Assembly (NCBI GenBank): GCA_015039465.1
Contig: MU130200.1
Location: 22,508-59,289, forward strand
DNA length: 36,782 nt
Origin: Phlegmacium glaucopus
Lineage: Eukaryota > Basidiomycota > Agaricomycetes > Agaricales > Cortinariaceae
Direction: 5' to 3'
Shown piece by piece: positions 1 through 9,940 of the stretch (within the stretch, counting starts at the first letter, position 1; each line of letters begins with the position of its first letter). Below the pieces are notes generated by a model that had not been told where the DNA came from, searched no databases, and was given only the letters and a program-made list of their open reading frames with translations. A program made the translations under genes and the position numbers.

Positions 1-371
1 GATAGACCAAGTAACTAGGGACTGTTGTACAGTTGCAATCATATTCAACAAGTAAGACTGAGGACGGCAGGTTCTGAGCAAGCTGTGTAGATTAAGACCA
101 TAGGAATACAGAAGGTCTAAACTAGGGAATTGTAGCTATGGGTATGGCTCTTATATAGTAAGGGTTTTAGTCAGAGATAGTCCATGGTCCATGCTAGATA
201 CAAGTCGGTACAAGTCAGAGATAAAGGGAGCGGGAGCGATGGTTATATATAGTACAAGGAAGGTTCAGGGCAAAGGGGAATGGTGTAAGAAGGGAATGAT
301 GAGGGAAGGTATGTTGTACAGTAAAGAAGAAGGGAAAAAGAGTAGGGGCTATGCACCAGCCGTTCATAACA
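1..371 (-). repeat. 3' LTR (left copy, truncated by window edge)
   Basis: Matches 7598-7972. On the minus strand it starts TGTTATGAACGG at 371, directly after a purine-rich tract. It differs from the right copy by three substitutions, all at CpG sites, and one 4-nt indel near 354. A TATATAA motif on the minus strand lies at 151-157. The distal end is outside the window. Confidence 0.9.
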
Positions 372-383
372 TTAGCCCTCTAT
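372..383 (-). promoter_or_regulatory. Polypurine tract of element 1
   Basis: The minus strand reads AATAGAGGGCTAA directly before the TGTTATG start of the 3' LTR. This is where a plus-strand primer is expected, and it fixes the LTR edge at 371/372. Confidence 0.6.
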
Positions 384-387
384 TAGC

Positions 388-1029
388 CTAAAGATCGTCC
401 TCGATTTTATTGTTCTTGAAGTATTCAGCTAGGTCTTGTTTCTGTTGTTCTTCTTCTTGTTGGTCGAGTCGTGAATTGATCTTGATCTTATGTTCCGAAA
501 GTGTAAGGATTTGTGCCATCTTGAGTGCTTTCGCGGCAGTATTAATGTCTTTCCAGGTTCAGGTATTGGCTTGGTGACTTCCATAGCGAGGGTTGTAAAT
601 AACCCAAAGGAGGGAAGCGAAATGTTTAGCGGTGATTCCAGGAAGTTCAATAGCGTTGAATATGTTGGTTCCTCGAACTCTGGATTGTGCTACCGTGTTC
701 CCATTGGCTAGGTCTTCGTCAACGAATGCCAGTCGTTCTGCGAGCCAAACGGATTCTCGGTCGAAGAAATATTGATGGACTTTGAAGTGAATGTGTTCAG
801 TTTGAAAGAAAAAGTGACCACCTGCGATATGAAGTATAGGAGGGAGTTGGCCGGGTCGAAAGATGGGGATCCCATTGTCGGGTGTAATATCTTTGATGTA
901 TTTGTGGAATTGGTTGATATTGTTGTTCATAGCAGTAGCAGTATTAAAATTCATATTGGCAGAAGTGATGCAAGCGGCAGATACGAGAGCCATAGTGTAG
1001 AAGAGGCGGTAAGGAAGGGGGAAGGACAA
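388..1029 (-). pseudogene. Accessory frame before the 3' LTR: BTB/POZ-like protein
   Basis: One open frame with a single TGA at 559-561 runs to TAG at 388-390, 16 nt before the 3' LTR. The first codon at 1029 is TTG; likely ATGs are a little further in (MALVSAACI or MNNNINQ). The core GGHFFFQTEHIHFKVHQYFF followed by RES, then IELPGITAKHFASLLWVIYN and TWKDINTAAKALKMAQ, follows the layout of fungal BTB/POZ proteins (strand-helix core, LLW..YN block, helical tail). BTB domains mediate dimerisation or partner binding. The fold assignment is by eye from motif order. It may be a captured host gene or part of the preceding zinc-knuckle protein. Confidence 0.5.
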
Positions 1030-1104
1030 TTCGTGGGTTCTTATAAGGAGAAAAAGGAGTCAGGGATAGAGGGGAGTCATAGATATGAGGAGGGGTATTC
1101 TTAG

Positions 1105-2232
1105 CATATGACTCAATGTTCTCCGGTAAGGTTACCGTCTTCATCTCCATCAACATCATAAAATCTGGTTCCGTAAATGTCGGGATCGCAGTCTTCTTCC
1201 TTTTTAACTTTAGATTTGCATCAGCAGGTGTTACCATCTGTCTGTCCTCGGCACCAAGCAACATGATCGTAGAAGAGGGGGAGTTGACAACTAGCACAGT
1301 GGTTCTGGTTCTTGTCGTCGTCGTTTGGGGAGGGGGGCTTTGTCTTCTTCTTTGTTCTTGGGGCAATTGCTGGGCCAATGTCCAGGGGCCACTTGTTTAC
1401 AAACGGTACATTTATAGGCACCACATTCTTGTTTGCGATGTCCGATAACACCACATTGAAAGCACTTTGGTCAACTATTAGGGGCTCGTGTCATGTATGG
1501 AATAGATCAGATGAGGGGAATATTAGCTTCGGATGGTTGTCGGGTAAGGGGTTGAGGGCGAATACGGGTTCCAGTTTCTTCGGAAGGGTTATTGAGAGGA
1601 ATGTTATTAGGGAACGTAACGGGAGAATTGGGGGGAACGGGGATCCAAAGGTTGACAGTTGGGATCGTCAGAGTTAGTGTTTGTTCAATTCATTTACTAA
1701 GTCCATTTATTTCGAGGCGAGGGATAAGTTGTCGAATATTATGTTCTTGGGTTGCATTTGTTTGTCGTAATTCTTGTGCCATTTTGGTAAGACCTTCGGC
1801 CATCTTTTCTAAGGTATTAGCTTGAGGGAGTACCAGTTGATGGTGGCAGTAGGCGATGTCAAATGTTTTGAAATTGGAGTCGTGGGTCCAATCTCGAAGA
1901 TGGTCTCGTACGTAAGTCCGGTAGTGGGAATAGGTGGGGAATTGAGAATCAAATATTTGGGTAATATCTTGGATTCTGAATTGTTGGTTGGTGGTAGTAG
2001 AACTTGTAGGGGAAGATGGGGGAAGAGGGAATTGCGTAGCAAGGAATGTGGTATGGTCTAAGAGGGGTTCGTTTTCGAGAATGGTAGCAAGGGATGCGGT
2101 AGTACTGAGCGTAGAAGTAGATGAAGGAGTCATGGATGGAGTGGTTAAGGGAGGGATGTTTTCTTTGTTATCTTCACTGGAGTCGGTGTCAATTTTTGTA
2201 ACTTTGAAGAAGGTCTTGTGAATTGGTGACAT
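1105..2232 (-). pseudogene. Accessory frame after pol: zinc-knuckle protein
   Basis: An ATG at 2232 sits one base past the pol stop. The first 180 residues are acidic and Ser/Thr/Pro-rich (DTDSSEDNKENIPP), then helical-looking (ANTLEKMAEGLTKMAQEL). The same frame continues past TGAs at 1690-1692, 1507-1509 and 1471-1473 into CFQCGVIGHRKQEC and CTVCKQVAPGHWPSNC, two CCHC-type knuckles, then a basic run. A third Cys/His cluster (CASCQLPLFYDHVAWC) and an acidic tail (FYDVDGDEDGNLTGE) lie in a shifted frame near 1150-1310, implying an indel. A nucleic-acid-binding role is likely from the knuckles. The extent is approximate and the exact function unknown. Confidence 0.65.
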
Positions 2233-2233
2233 T

Positions 2234-5200
2234 TCATTCGGGTTCCCAGGTGTTTTCTGCAGTTGAATATCCTTTCCATTTTATAAGGAAAGTGTATCCT
2301 CTTCCCTGTCGTCTGTGGGAAATTATTGACTCGACTTCGTACTCCGGTTGGCCTTCAATAAGGTCAGGAGGTGGTTGTGGGAAGTTATCGCCATAGACTC
2401 CATTTGTCTTGTAAAGGGAAAGTAGCGTGATATGAATGACTGGATGAATTCTCCAGGAGCGAGGTAATTCCAGGCGGTAGCTGAGGGGACTTAGAACTTC
2501 TATGACTTTGAAGGGGCCTTCTCACTTAGGTGCCATTTTCTTGGTTTTGTATCGTAGTTTAAGGTATCGTGACTCGAGCCACACCTTATCTCCTATCTTG
2601 AATGGGGTGAAACCTCGGGTAATATGTTCGGTCATGACTTGTCGTGCGAGTTCATGGGCCGCATTGGCTTCTTTCCATGCTTCTTGGAGATTGATAAGGC
2701 GTTCTTGGGTGTCAGGGATGTTGGTTCTAGGGAATGCGGTGGGGATAGCAGTTGGGTTATAGCCCATTTGGAGGAATAGGGGAGATTCTTTTTGCGTAGC
2801 ATGTGGTTTGGTATTGTAAGAGAATTCTAGGGTGGGGAGATATTGTCGCCATTGGTCAGGGTTATTTGCGCAGAAGATGTATAGATAAGCTTCAATTTCT
2901 TGGTTTGCTCTTTCGGTAGCTCCATCTGTCTGTGGGTAATGGGCTGTGCTCATGACTAGGTTGATACCAAGAAGTCGTCCTAATTCCCGAAAGATGTGAG
3001 AGGCGAATTGGGGGCCATGGTCGGAGATAGCTTTGTCCGGTAATCCATATCTTTTGTAAAGTGAGTCAAGTAAAATAGAGGCGGTTCCGTTGGCATCAAT
3101 TGTTTTGTGGCATGGAGTTAGAATTACCCCCTTCGTAGACCCGTGGTCGACCACGACCATGATAGAGTCAAAGCCGTCGGAGGGAGGGAGATCCGTGATG
3201 AAATCCATAGTGATCAGAGAGAATAGGTGGAGTTGTTCTGAACAAATAGGTTGTAAAGGCGGGGAAATAGGGTGTCGGTTTATCTTGTGTTGTTGACAAA
3301 TGGTGCAGCCATCAACGTAGTTTCGAATGAATGTAGCCATCCCAGGCCACCAATAGTCGCGTTGGACTAGGTTTTGGGTAACAAGGCGACCAGGGTGTCC
3401 AGCAGGGATAGAGTCGTGATGTTTTCGAACAATGTTACGGCGTAAGTCCATGTTATCAGGTATGTAGCAGCGGTTTTTATAGAAAACCAGGTCACTGTCG
3501 GTTCGCCAATCACTAAGGGCGGAGCACATAGGGAGGGGCCCGCCATGGAGGATCGCATGTAAGGTGGTTTTGACGATGTTGTCCATTTGTTTTGTAGAGG
3601 TTATGAGCTCTTGGAGTTCCATGTCGATGGCGTTAACGAAAAGATTGTCAGGGAGTAATGTGCGGTCTTTGTTGTCGTTTTCCATCCCAACAGTAAGGTC
3701 GGCGCGCCGTGAAAGGGCATCAGATTGAACCATTTGGGTTCCGGGTATGTGTGTGAGGTGAATGTCAAATTCGGAGAGGAAAAGGCTCCATCGAGCTTGT
3801 CGTCGATTGAGTTTCTGAGCGGTTTTGAAGTAGGTTAGGTTCTTGTGGTCGGAGCGTACAGTGACTGGGTACGGGTTTCCCATCAAATAGTGTTGCCATT
3901 CTTTGAGGGCTCGAATAATTGCTAGAAGTTCTTGGTCGTAGATTTCGTAGTTTCGTTCCGTATTGTTGAATGATTTGGATAGATATCCACAGGGGTGCCA
4001 GTCTCCGTTGTTATCTTGTTGTCGTAGTACTGCTCCTGAGGTGTATTTAGAGGCGTCCGTTTCGAGTTCAAAGGGTTTTGTTGCGTCAGGCATTCGTAGA
4101 ACTGGGGATTCGGTGAATTTCCTTTTCAGCATTTTGAAAGCTTGGCTTCGTTTGGGTGTCCATTCAAATTTGGTGTCTTTCTTGAGTAGGTCGTTAAGTG
4201 GTTTTGTCATATTGCCATATCCTTGAATAAATCGTCAGTAGTAGTTGCCAAAGCCTAGGAATGAGCGGATTTCGTGTACTGAAGTAGGTGCAGGCCAATC
4301 AGTGATTCCAGCGAGTTTTACAGGGTCCATAGTGAGTTTGTTTTCTTCGATGACTAGTCCTAAGAATTCCACTTTGGTTTGCCAGAAGGCGCATTTCTCA
4401 GGTTTAAGGTACAGGTCGTTGTCGGCAAGGCGTTGGAGGATCCGTCTGGTGTTTTCCATGTTCTCAGCAATTGTTTTGGTGAATATGAAGATGTCATCCA
4501 TGTAGATGACGACCCATCCTTCAGTGGTTTCAATTATGAATATATTGTCCATCATTGCTTGAAACGTGGCGGGGGAGTTACAGAGTCCGAAGAACATGAC
4601 TGTGGGTTTGAATAGTCCTTTGTTGGTTTTGAAAGCTGCTTTCCATTGGTCTCCGTCTCGAATGCGTACATTGTTGTAACCCCATCTGATGTCCAATTTG
4701 GTGAAGTATTTGGCGCCTTTGAGTTTGTCAATGAGTTTGGAGATGAGGGGAAGTGGATAGGTATTCTTGACTGTTCCTTCGTTTAGCGTTCGATAGTCTT
4801 GTGTAGGGCGTACTTTTCCAACTTTTTTGTCGACGAAGAAGAATGGTGATGCCATGGGGGATTTGGATGGTTGTATGTAGCCTTTGTTGAGGTTTTCTTT
4901 GAGGAATTTATCTAGTTCAGCTTGTTCCGGTATTGTGAGTGGATAGACCTTGCAGTCGCGAGGTATGAAATCGTCTTTAAGGTCAATGGCATGATCGTAG
5001 GGTCTTGCTCCAGGGAATTGTTCTGCGGTTTCCTTGTCGAAGATACGCCAATAATCCATAAGTTCCAATGGTATCATTTCTTCCAGAGTTTTCTCGTCTT
5101 TCTTTGCATTTTGTTCACTTGCTAAGGCAGTAGAGACATTGGTTTTGTTGACCCAGAGTTCATTGTCCATGACGTGGTTGATAAAAGCGGCGACCAGCTC

Positions 5201-5362
5201 GGTTTCGCTGTTGTCGAGGTTGAGTTCGATGGTTTCATTTTCATCGTCCAATTTTAGGAGTGTTGAATTGAAGGGTGATTCCTCATCTTCGACTTCTTCT
5301 ATTGTGGCTTTTGGAAGAGTTGGAGTTTCGGGATCGAGGTGACTTGTTCTCTTTTTCTCCAA
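2234..5362 (-). pseudogene. pol: pol: reverse transcriptase, RNase H, integrase, chromodomain
   Basis: One frame of about 1040 codons interrupted by TGA at 4235-4237 and 2522-2524. RT carries [24 protein letters not shown] and catalytic YMDD at about 4493-4504. RNase H carries ELETDASKYTSGAVL and the RSDHKNLTYF block. Integrase has the HHCC finger (HHDSIPAGHPGR then CTICQQH) and the catalytic D, D, E in TMDFITDLP, AISDHGPQF and ATERANQEIE. A chromodomain (YEVESIISHRR to KWKGYSTAENTWEPE) closes the protein at TGA 2234-2236; such domains can steer integration to marked chromatin. Two more TGAs lie just upstream of 5362, where the first codon is TTG, so 5362 is the edge of the open frame and not a true start. 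Catalytic residues are kept, so decay is recent. Confidence 0.92.
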
Positions 5363-5583
5363 TCAGGGGATTCACTTCTTTGCAATTTGGTCTTCTTCTT
5401 TCTCTTTTCTCTCCATTTCTCTATTGTTTCTTTCATTTCTTCTTCTACTTGGTTGTATCGTGTTTCATCAATTTCCATCCTGTTTAAGGTGGTGGTGTGG
5501 GCGTTTTGCGTTTCCCGTAATCGTTGTCAATTCCTTCGATTGTAAGTCAGGGCTAGTTGGTGTTTTCCCATTGGAAGATGCAT

Positions 5584-5988
5584 TCATCCAGTTTCCCAGT
5601 CTATTTGGGGGTTATGGGCTTGGAACCAGGGGAGTCCAAATATGACATCGGCGCTTGCAATTGTGACAATATGAAGTTGTTCCATCATCCAACTGTTGCC
5701 TTGTTGATATCTGATCCAGGTGTAATGCGTGATTTTCCCATTGGAGTTAGGGGATCCGTCTGTGTTTTGGGGGAGTATAGGTTTATCGAGGGGGTACAGG
5801 AGTACTTGGTGTCGTTTGGCGAAGCCGGCATTCATAAAGAGTCCGCCTGCTCCAGTGTCCATAAGAATTCGGGCGTCAACAATTTTGTTCTCTTTCTCAG
5901 TTTTGCACATGATAGGGGTCTGTAGGATCATAGATTGTTTTCCCATCTCAGCTACTAATACAGAAGAAATCATCAGCGACACAGACAT
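5584..5988 (-). pseudogene. pol: Retropepsin-like protease part of pol
   Basis: About 134 residues with the aspartic-protease signature ILMDTGAGG near residue 44 and the typical Gypsy end VIFGLPWFQAHNPQIDW. The protease cuts the Gag-Pol polyprotein. The frame is -1 relative to gag; the stretch upstream of the first ATG (5988) is open to the gag stop, where TTTTT precedes TAG. The frame ends at TGA 5584-5586. Gypsy-like sequence continues past it with another TGA, then changes frame in an A/G-rich run near 5400-5440, so protease and RT are now disconnected. Confidence 0.82.
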
Positions 5989-6005
5989 TGAAACTGTGTG
6001 CTTGC

Positions 6006-7220
6006 CTAAAAATCCTGGTCCTTGACTACTTCGTCTATCAACTTCTCTTTTTCTTCTCCATCCATATCTTCAACTAGGTTGCATATCATGGCTCGGGCGG
6101 TAGCAGCTGTCTTCTTGAATCCGTTGAACTTCTTGTAACTGCTGTCATTTGGTTTGACATAGTTCGAGCTTGTGTTCGGGGCGTTGTTTTGCTTGGAGCG
6201 GCATTCTCGGGCAAAGTGTCCTATCTTGTGGCAGTGGAAGCATCTTTGTTCTTTCATGTGTTGTTCGCGTTCTTCTATAGTGAGGCGATCGATCTCGGTT
6301 GTGTCGATATCCATAGCATTGGGATCATGATGATGATTAACATAGCGTGGCGCAGGATAAGTTTTCTTGGCTTGGGGGGTGCTTCCAGTTTTTTGCTGAG
6401 TTATTTCCTTGCATTGTTTGTATTGGAGGTCGAATCGAGAGGCTTTAGCGTACCAATCTTTGATAGCTGTAGGGGGGTTCTCAAGTCCGTAGAATTTCTG
6501 GAGGAGGGAGGTGTGAATTCCTTCTGAAAAATAGTCGATGAGTGTTTTGTCGTCTTTGATTTTAGATCTTCCAGCGAGAATTCTGAATTCTGCGATGTAA
6601 TTGTCTACCGAGTTGGTTCCTTGTCTGAGTTGGCGTAGTTGGGCTCTGGCTTCTCCTTCGGCGTCGGCGGCTAGGAATGCTTCTTTGAGTTTCTTGATGA
6701 AACCAGCATAAGTTCCAAAGTCTGGGGGTGTGGTAGCGAGACATTCATCAAGGAAGGCTTCTTTCCAGATTTTAGCAGTTCCGCCAGTGAGGAATGAGAG
6801 GATAAAGATGATTTGTTTGGCTTCGGAGTTATAGATTGAATCATTGAGAAAGAGGTATGCTCGACAGTCCTGGAGGAAGGACAGGAGTCCATCTCAATCT
6901 CCGTGGTATGGCTGCGGGGGGTTGATGCGTACTTCTTTTGACATTTTGTCGTTGTCGTCTTCGTGGTCACTAGTTATATCCCAATTGGATTTTGGCTGTT
7001 GAGCGGGTGCTTCGGGTCCAAAAGGAGCAGGTGGTAATGGGACGGGTGTTTGGAATGGGGAGGGAGCAACGGGTGGTGTGTATACTGGGGTTTTGACTTT
7101 TCCTGAGGTAGATGGTTGGGGAGCTGTCGGTGTCTGAGGAACTGGTTGGTCTGTTGCGGTTGTTCGAGGGGTTCTTCCTACTCGTTCTTGTCTTGATTGT
7201 GTTGTAGAGCTGTGGCTCAT
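6006..7220 (-). pseudogene. gag: gag (capsid/nucleocapsid), one in-frame TGA
   Basis: About 403 codons from an ATG at 7220 to TAG at 6006-6008, broken once by TGA at 6894-6896. The N-terminal ~100 residues are Pro/Thr-rich. After the TGA comes a Gypsy capsid-like region with FLQDCRAYLFLND and ILSFLTGGTAKIW. A CCHC zinc knuckle (CFHCHKIGHFAREC) follows near residue 310, then a Lys/Glu-rich tail. An acidic in-frame stretch without an ATG extends upstream to about 7350. Gag packages the element RNA into virus-like particles. The TGA becomes Arg by one C-to-T reversal. Pol begins in the -1 frame at the gag stop. Confidence 0.85.
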
Positions 7221-7597
7221 GCGTTCAGGCTCAGGAAGTTTTTCTTTGAGAGGTTCTTCGTTGTCAGTGTTGTATTGACTACTTCCTGTTGTGTCTTCTT
7301 CTTCTGATGACTCGGTAGGGGCTTGGTATATGCCCTTTGACGTCGTGGTGTATTATCTCTTGAGATCCGTTGGTATCGGCAACCACACGATCTTCTTATG
7401 ACTCCGTTGATATAGGCGATCACACAAGTTCAGGTTACGAGGATAATCCAAGTAACTGCTGGTTTGTTTGGCTTAGTGCATGTTTCGTTGGGCTCCAGAG
7501 GGTAAGGTTTGTCTGCGCTTAGAGAAGCGGATGCAAGAGTAGTTTAGACCTTTTGTTACGGCAACTATAAGCTTGCACTTGCGTTCGGTGCTGGGCC

Positions 7598-7972
7598 GAT
7601 AGACCAAGTAACTAGGGACTGTTGTACAGTTGCAATCATATTCAACAAGTAAGACTGAGGACGGCAGGTTCTGAGCAAGCTGTGTAGATTAAGACCGTAG
7701 GAATACAGAAGGTCTAAACTAGGGAATTGTAGCTATGGGTATGGCTCTTATATAGTAAGGGTTTTAGTCAGAGATAGTCCATGGTCCGTGCTAGATACAA
7801 GTCGGTACAAGTCAGAGATAAAGGGAGCGGGAGTGATGGTTATATATAGTACAAGGAAGGTTCAGGGCAAAGGGGAATGGTGTAAGAAGGGAATGATGAG
7901 GGAAGGTATGTTGTACAGTAAAGAAGAAGGGAAAAAGAGTAGGGGCTATGCGCGTACCAGCCGTTCATAACA
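7598..7972 (-). repeat. 5' LTR (right copy, minimum extent)
   Basis: Direct repeat of 1-371. The TG end on the minus strand is at 7972. The inner end cannot be fixed because the left copy is cut off. A TGTTACGG motif at about 7554 could be the true terminus because it resembles the other end in inverted form. No convincing tRNA primer-binding site was found. Confidence 0.88.
7748..7754 (-). promoter_or_regulatory. TATA-like element in the 5' LTR
   Basis: The minus strand reads TATATAA about 220 nt from the LTR start, upstream of gag and in the right orientation to drive the element. The same motif is at 151-157 in the other LTR. This is a motif match only. Confidence 0.4.
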
Positions 7973-9578
7973 GATTCCGATCAGATTCCGATCAGATTAC
8001 TCGGATTCTGATTGGACTGGTGGGTGAGTGTAAAGTCTTGACGGCACCCCTAACAACAGTCCAATTACAGAAGTTGCCAATCTAATATTGAGATACAAGG
8101 GCCATTCAGAAAGAACTCTGTTTGCTGTCACCAGTCTAGGTAAACAGGACATGATTCTTGGACACTCTTGGTTGCAAATGCATAATCCCGAAATCACAAG
8201 GAAGACTCTGACAAGGAAGAGGAAACAGGTGACTCAGAATTTGAGGATGGAGATTGTATCTTATGCAGCTAGACTACTCCCACCACCAGTCAGCATCCAA
8301 GCTACCTCCACTATTTCCCAACGCCTCGCAGAAGCCTTCCAACGAAACAGTCAACCTGCCCGATTGGACCCAAACATGGCCAATTCCAGGGAAGGAGTTC
8401 CCAACTATCTTCAGGAGTTTGATGCTATGTTTTCCAAAAAGTCATTTGATGTCTTGCTGGACTCCAAACCTTGGGACCATGCAATCAAACTTGTTCCAGG
8501 TGAAAAGGCCTCAGGCTGCAAGGTATACCCATTAGCACCATCCAAACAGAAAGAACTTGATTTGTTCCTCCAGGAGAATTTGGAAACTGGACGTATTTGG
8601 CCCTCCAGATCTCCAATGGCTTCCCTGGTCTTCTTAATCAAGAAGAAAGATGGCAGTCTCTGACTTGTTCAGGATTATTGGGCGCTCAATGCTATCACAG
8701 TCAAAAACAAATACCTGCTCCCTCTCATTTCCAAATTGATCACCCAACTTCGGGGTGCCAAGTATTTTACTAAACTTAACATTCGGTGGGGTTTTAACAA
8801 TGTCCAAATGAAAGAAGGAGACGAGTGGAAAGCAGCTTTCTGAACCAACCGAGGGCTCTTTGAACCCTTAGTAATGTTCTTAGGTCTCACTAACAGCCCA
8901 GCCACCTTCCAAACCATAATGAACAACATCTTTTGGGAACTCATAATGGAAGGAGTTGTGGTGGTCTACCTTGATGATATCTTGATATTTACTGGGACAC
9001 TGGAGGAGCATCAGCTGGTCACCCAAAGGGTCATAGAACTTCTGTGCAAGCACAAGCTCTTCTTAAAACCAGACAAGTGTGAGTTCAAAAAAATGAAAGT
9101 GGAATATCTCGGCATCATCATCTCTCACAACCAAGTCGAAATGGACCCAGTCAAAGTTGCAGGAGTAGCTGATTGGCCGGCCCTGACCAACAAGAAGGAA
9201 GTACAGTCCTCCTCAGCTTGACCAACTTCTACCATCAGTTCATCCAATATTTCTCACATCATGCTCATCCTCTTTTCGACCTCACAAAGAATAATGTCAA
9301 GTGGAAATGGACTTCTGAAGAACAGTCAGCTTTCGACTCACTCAAAGGTTTAATCACATCAGCCCCAATCCTGGCATCTCCTGACAACTCCAAACTGTTC
9401 TGAATTGAAGCTGACAGCTCTGACTTTGCCACTGGTGCCATACTGTCCCAACAATCCTTGGTCGATGAGAAATGGCACCCAGTCGCTTTCCTGTCCAAAT
9501 CCCTGTCTTCGGTAGAATGAAACTACAAAATTCATGACAAGGAAATGTTGGCAATCATTTGGGCCATGGAAGAGTGGA

Positions 9579-9940
9579 TGTCAGAGGACACTATGTAGGT
9601 ACGTACACAAACGCCTGCATACTCCATCACAACCTCCCCCTAGTATTGTATTTGAACCCTATATGCATGGACCAATGAGATTACCACTCGCCATCTATAA
9701 TTAGTAGTTTACACATGTGTGTCCCTGGGTAGATTATTATTACATGTTCCTACGAACATGTGTTCTATGTTTACACTTTACATATGATTGCTATCAGGGC
9801 TTAGGGTAGTTACCTGAGTCCTCATGTATATAGGTAGTAGATGTCGTCCATAGACAACATCTTGTTATAAACTTGGTTACCTGGCTATAACCTTCTCCTA
9901 AGTTAATAACTGTCTTGACAGTAGTTGATGTTCCCTAACA
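9579..9940. repeat. Solo LTR inserted in RNase H of element 2
   Basis: 362 bp starting TGTCAGAGGACA and ending TTCCCTAACA, flanked by GTGGA at 9574-9578 and 9941-9945. Removing the insert and one GTGGA rejoins the RNase H frame. It holds no coding sequence and has a TATATAGG motif near 9827. A solo LTR is the usual scar of LTR-LTR recombination. The family is not assigned and it differs from the other LTRs here. Confidence 0.88.

Larger units (their letters stand above)
1..7972 (-). mobile_element. Ty3/Gypsy chromovirus-type LTR retrotransposon, nearly complete
   Basis: On the minus strand the order is 5' LTR (right), gag with CCHC knuckle, protease, reverse transcriptase, RNase H, integrase, chromodomain, two accessory frames, polypurine tract, 3' LTR (left). 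RT before integrase with a terminal chromodomain places it in Ty3/Gypsy chromoviruses. The LTR copies are offset by 7597 bp and nearly identical, so insertion is fairly recent. The left LTR is cut by the window edge. The right flank at 7973 leads into an older Gypsy element, so this copy probably inserted there, but the left flank is not visible and the target duplication cannot be tested. Coding frames are broken by TGA codons and at least two frameshifts, so this copy is not autonomous. Confidence 0.93.

Noticed and set aside
191..391. 66-codon open frame in the left LTR and its twin at 7788-7970
   Set aside because: It lies in the LTR on the strand opposite to the element's genes, occurs in both LTRs, and has no protein features.
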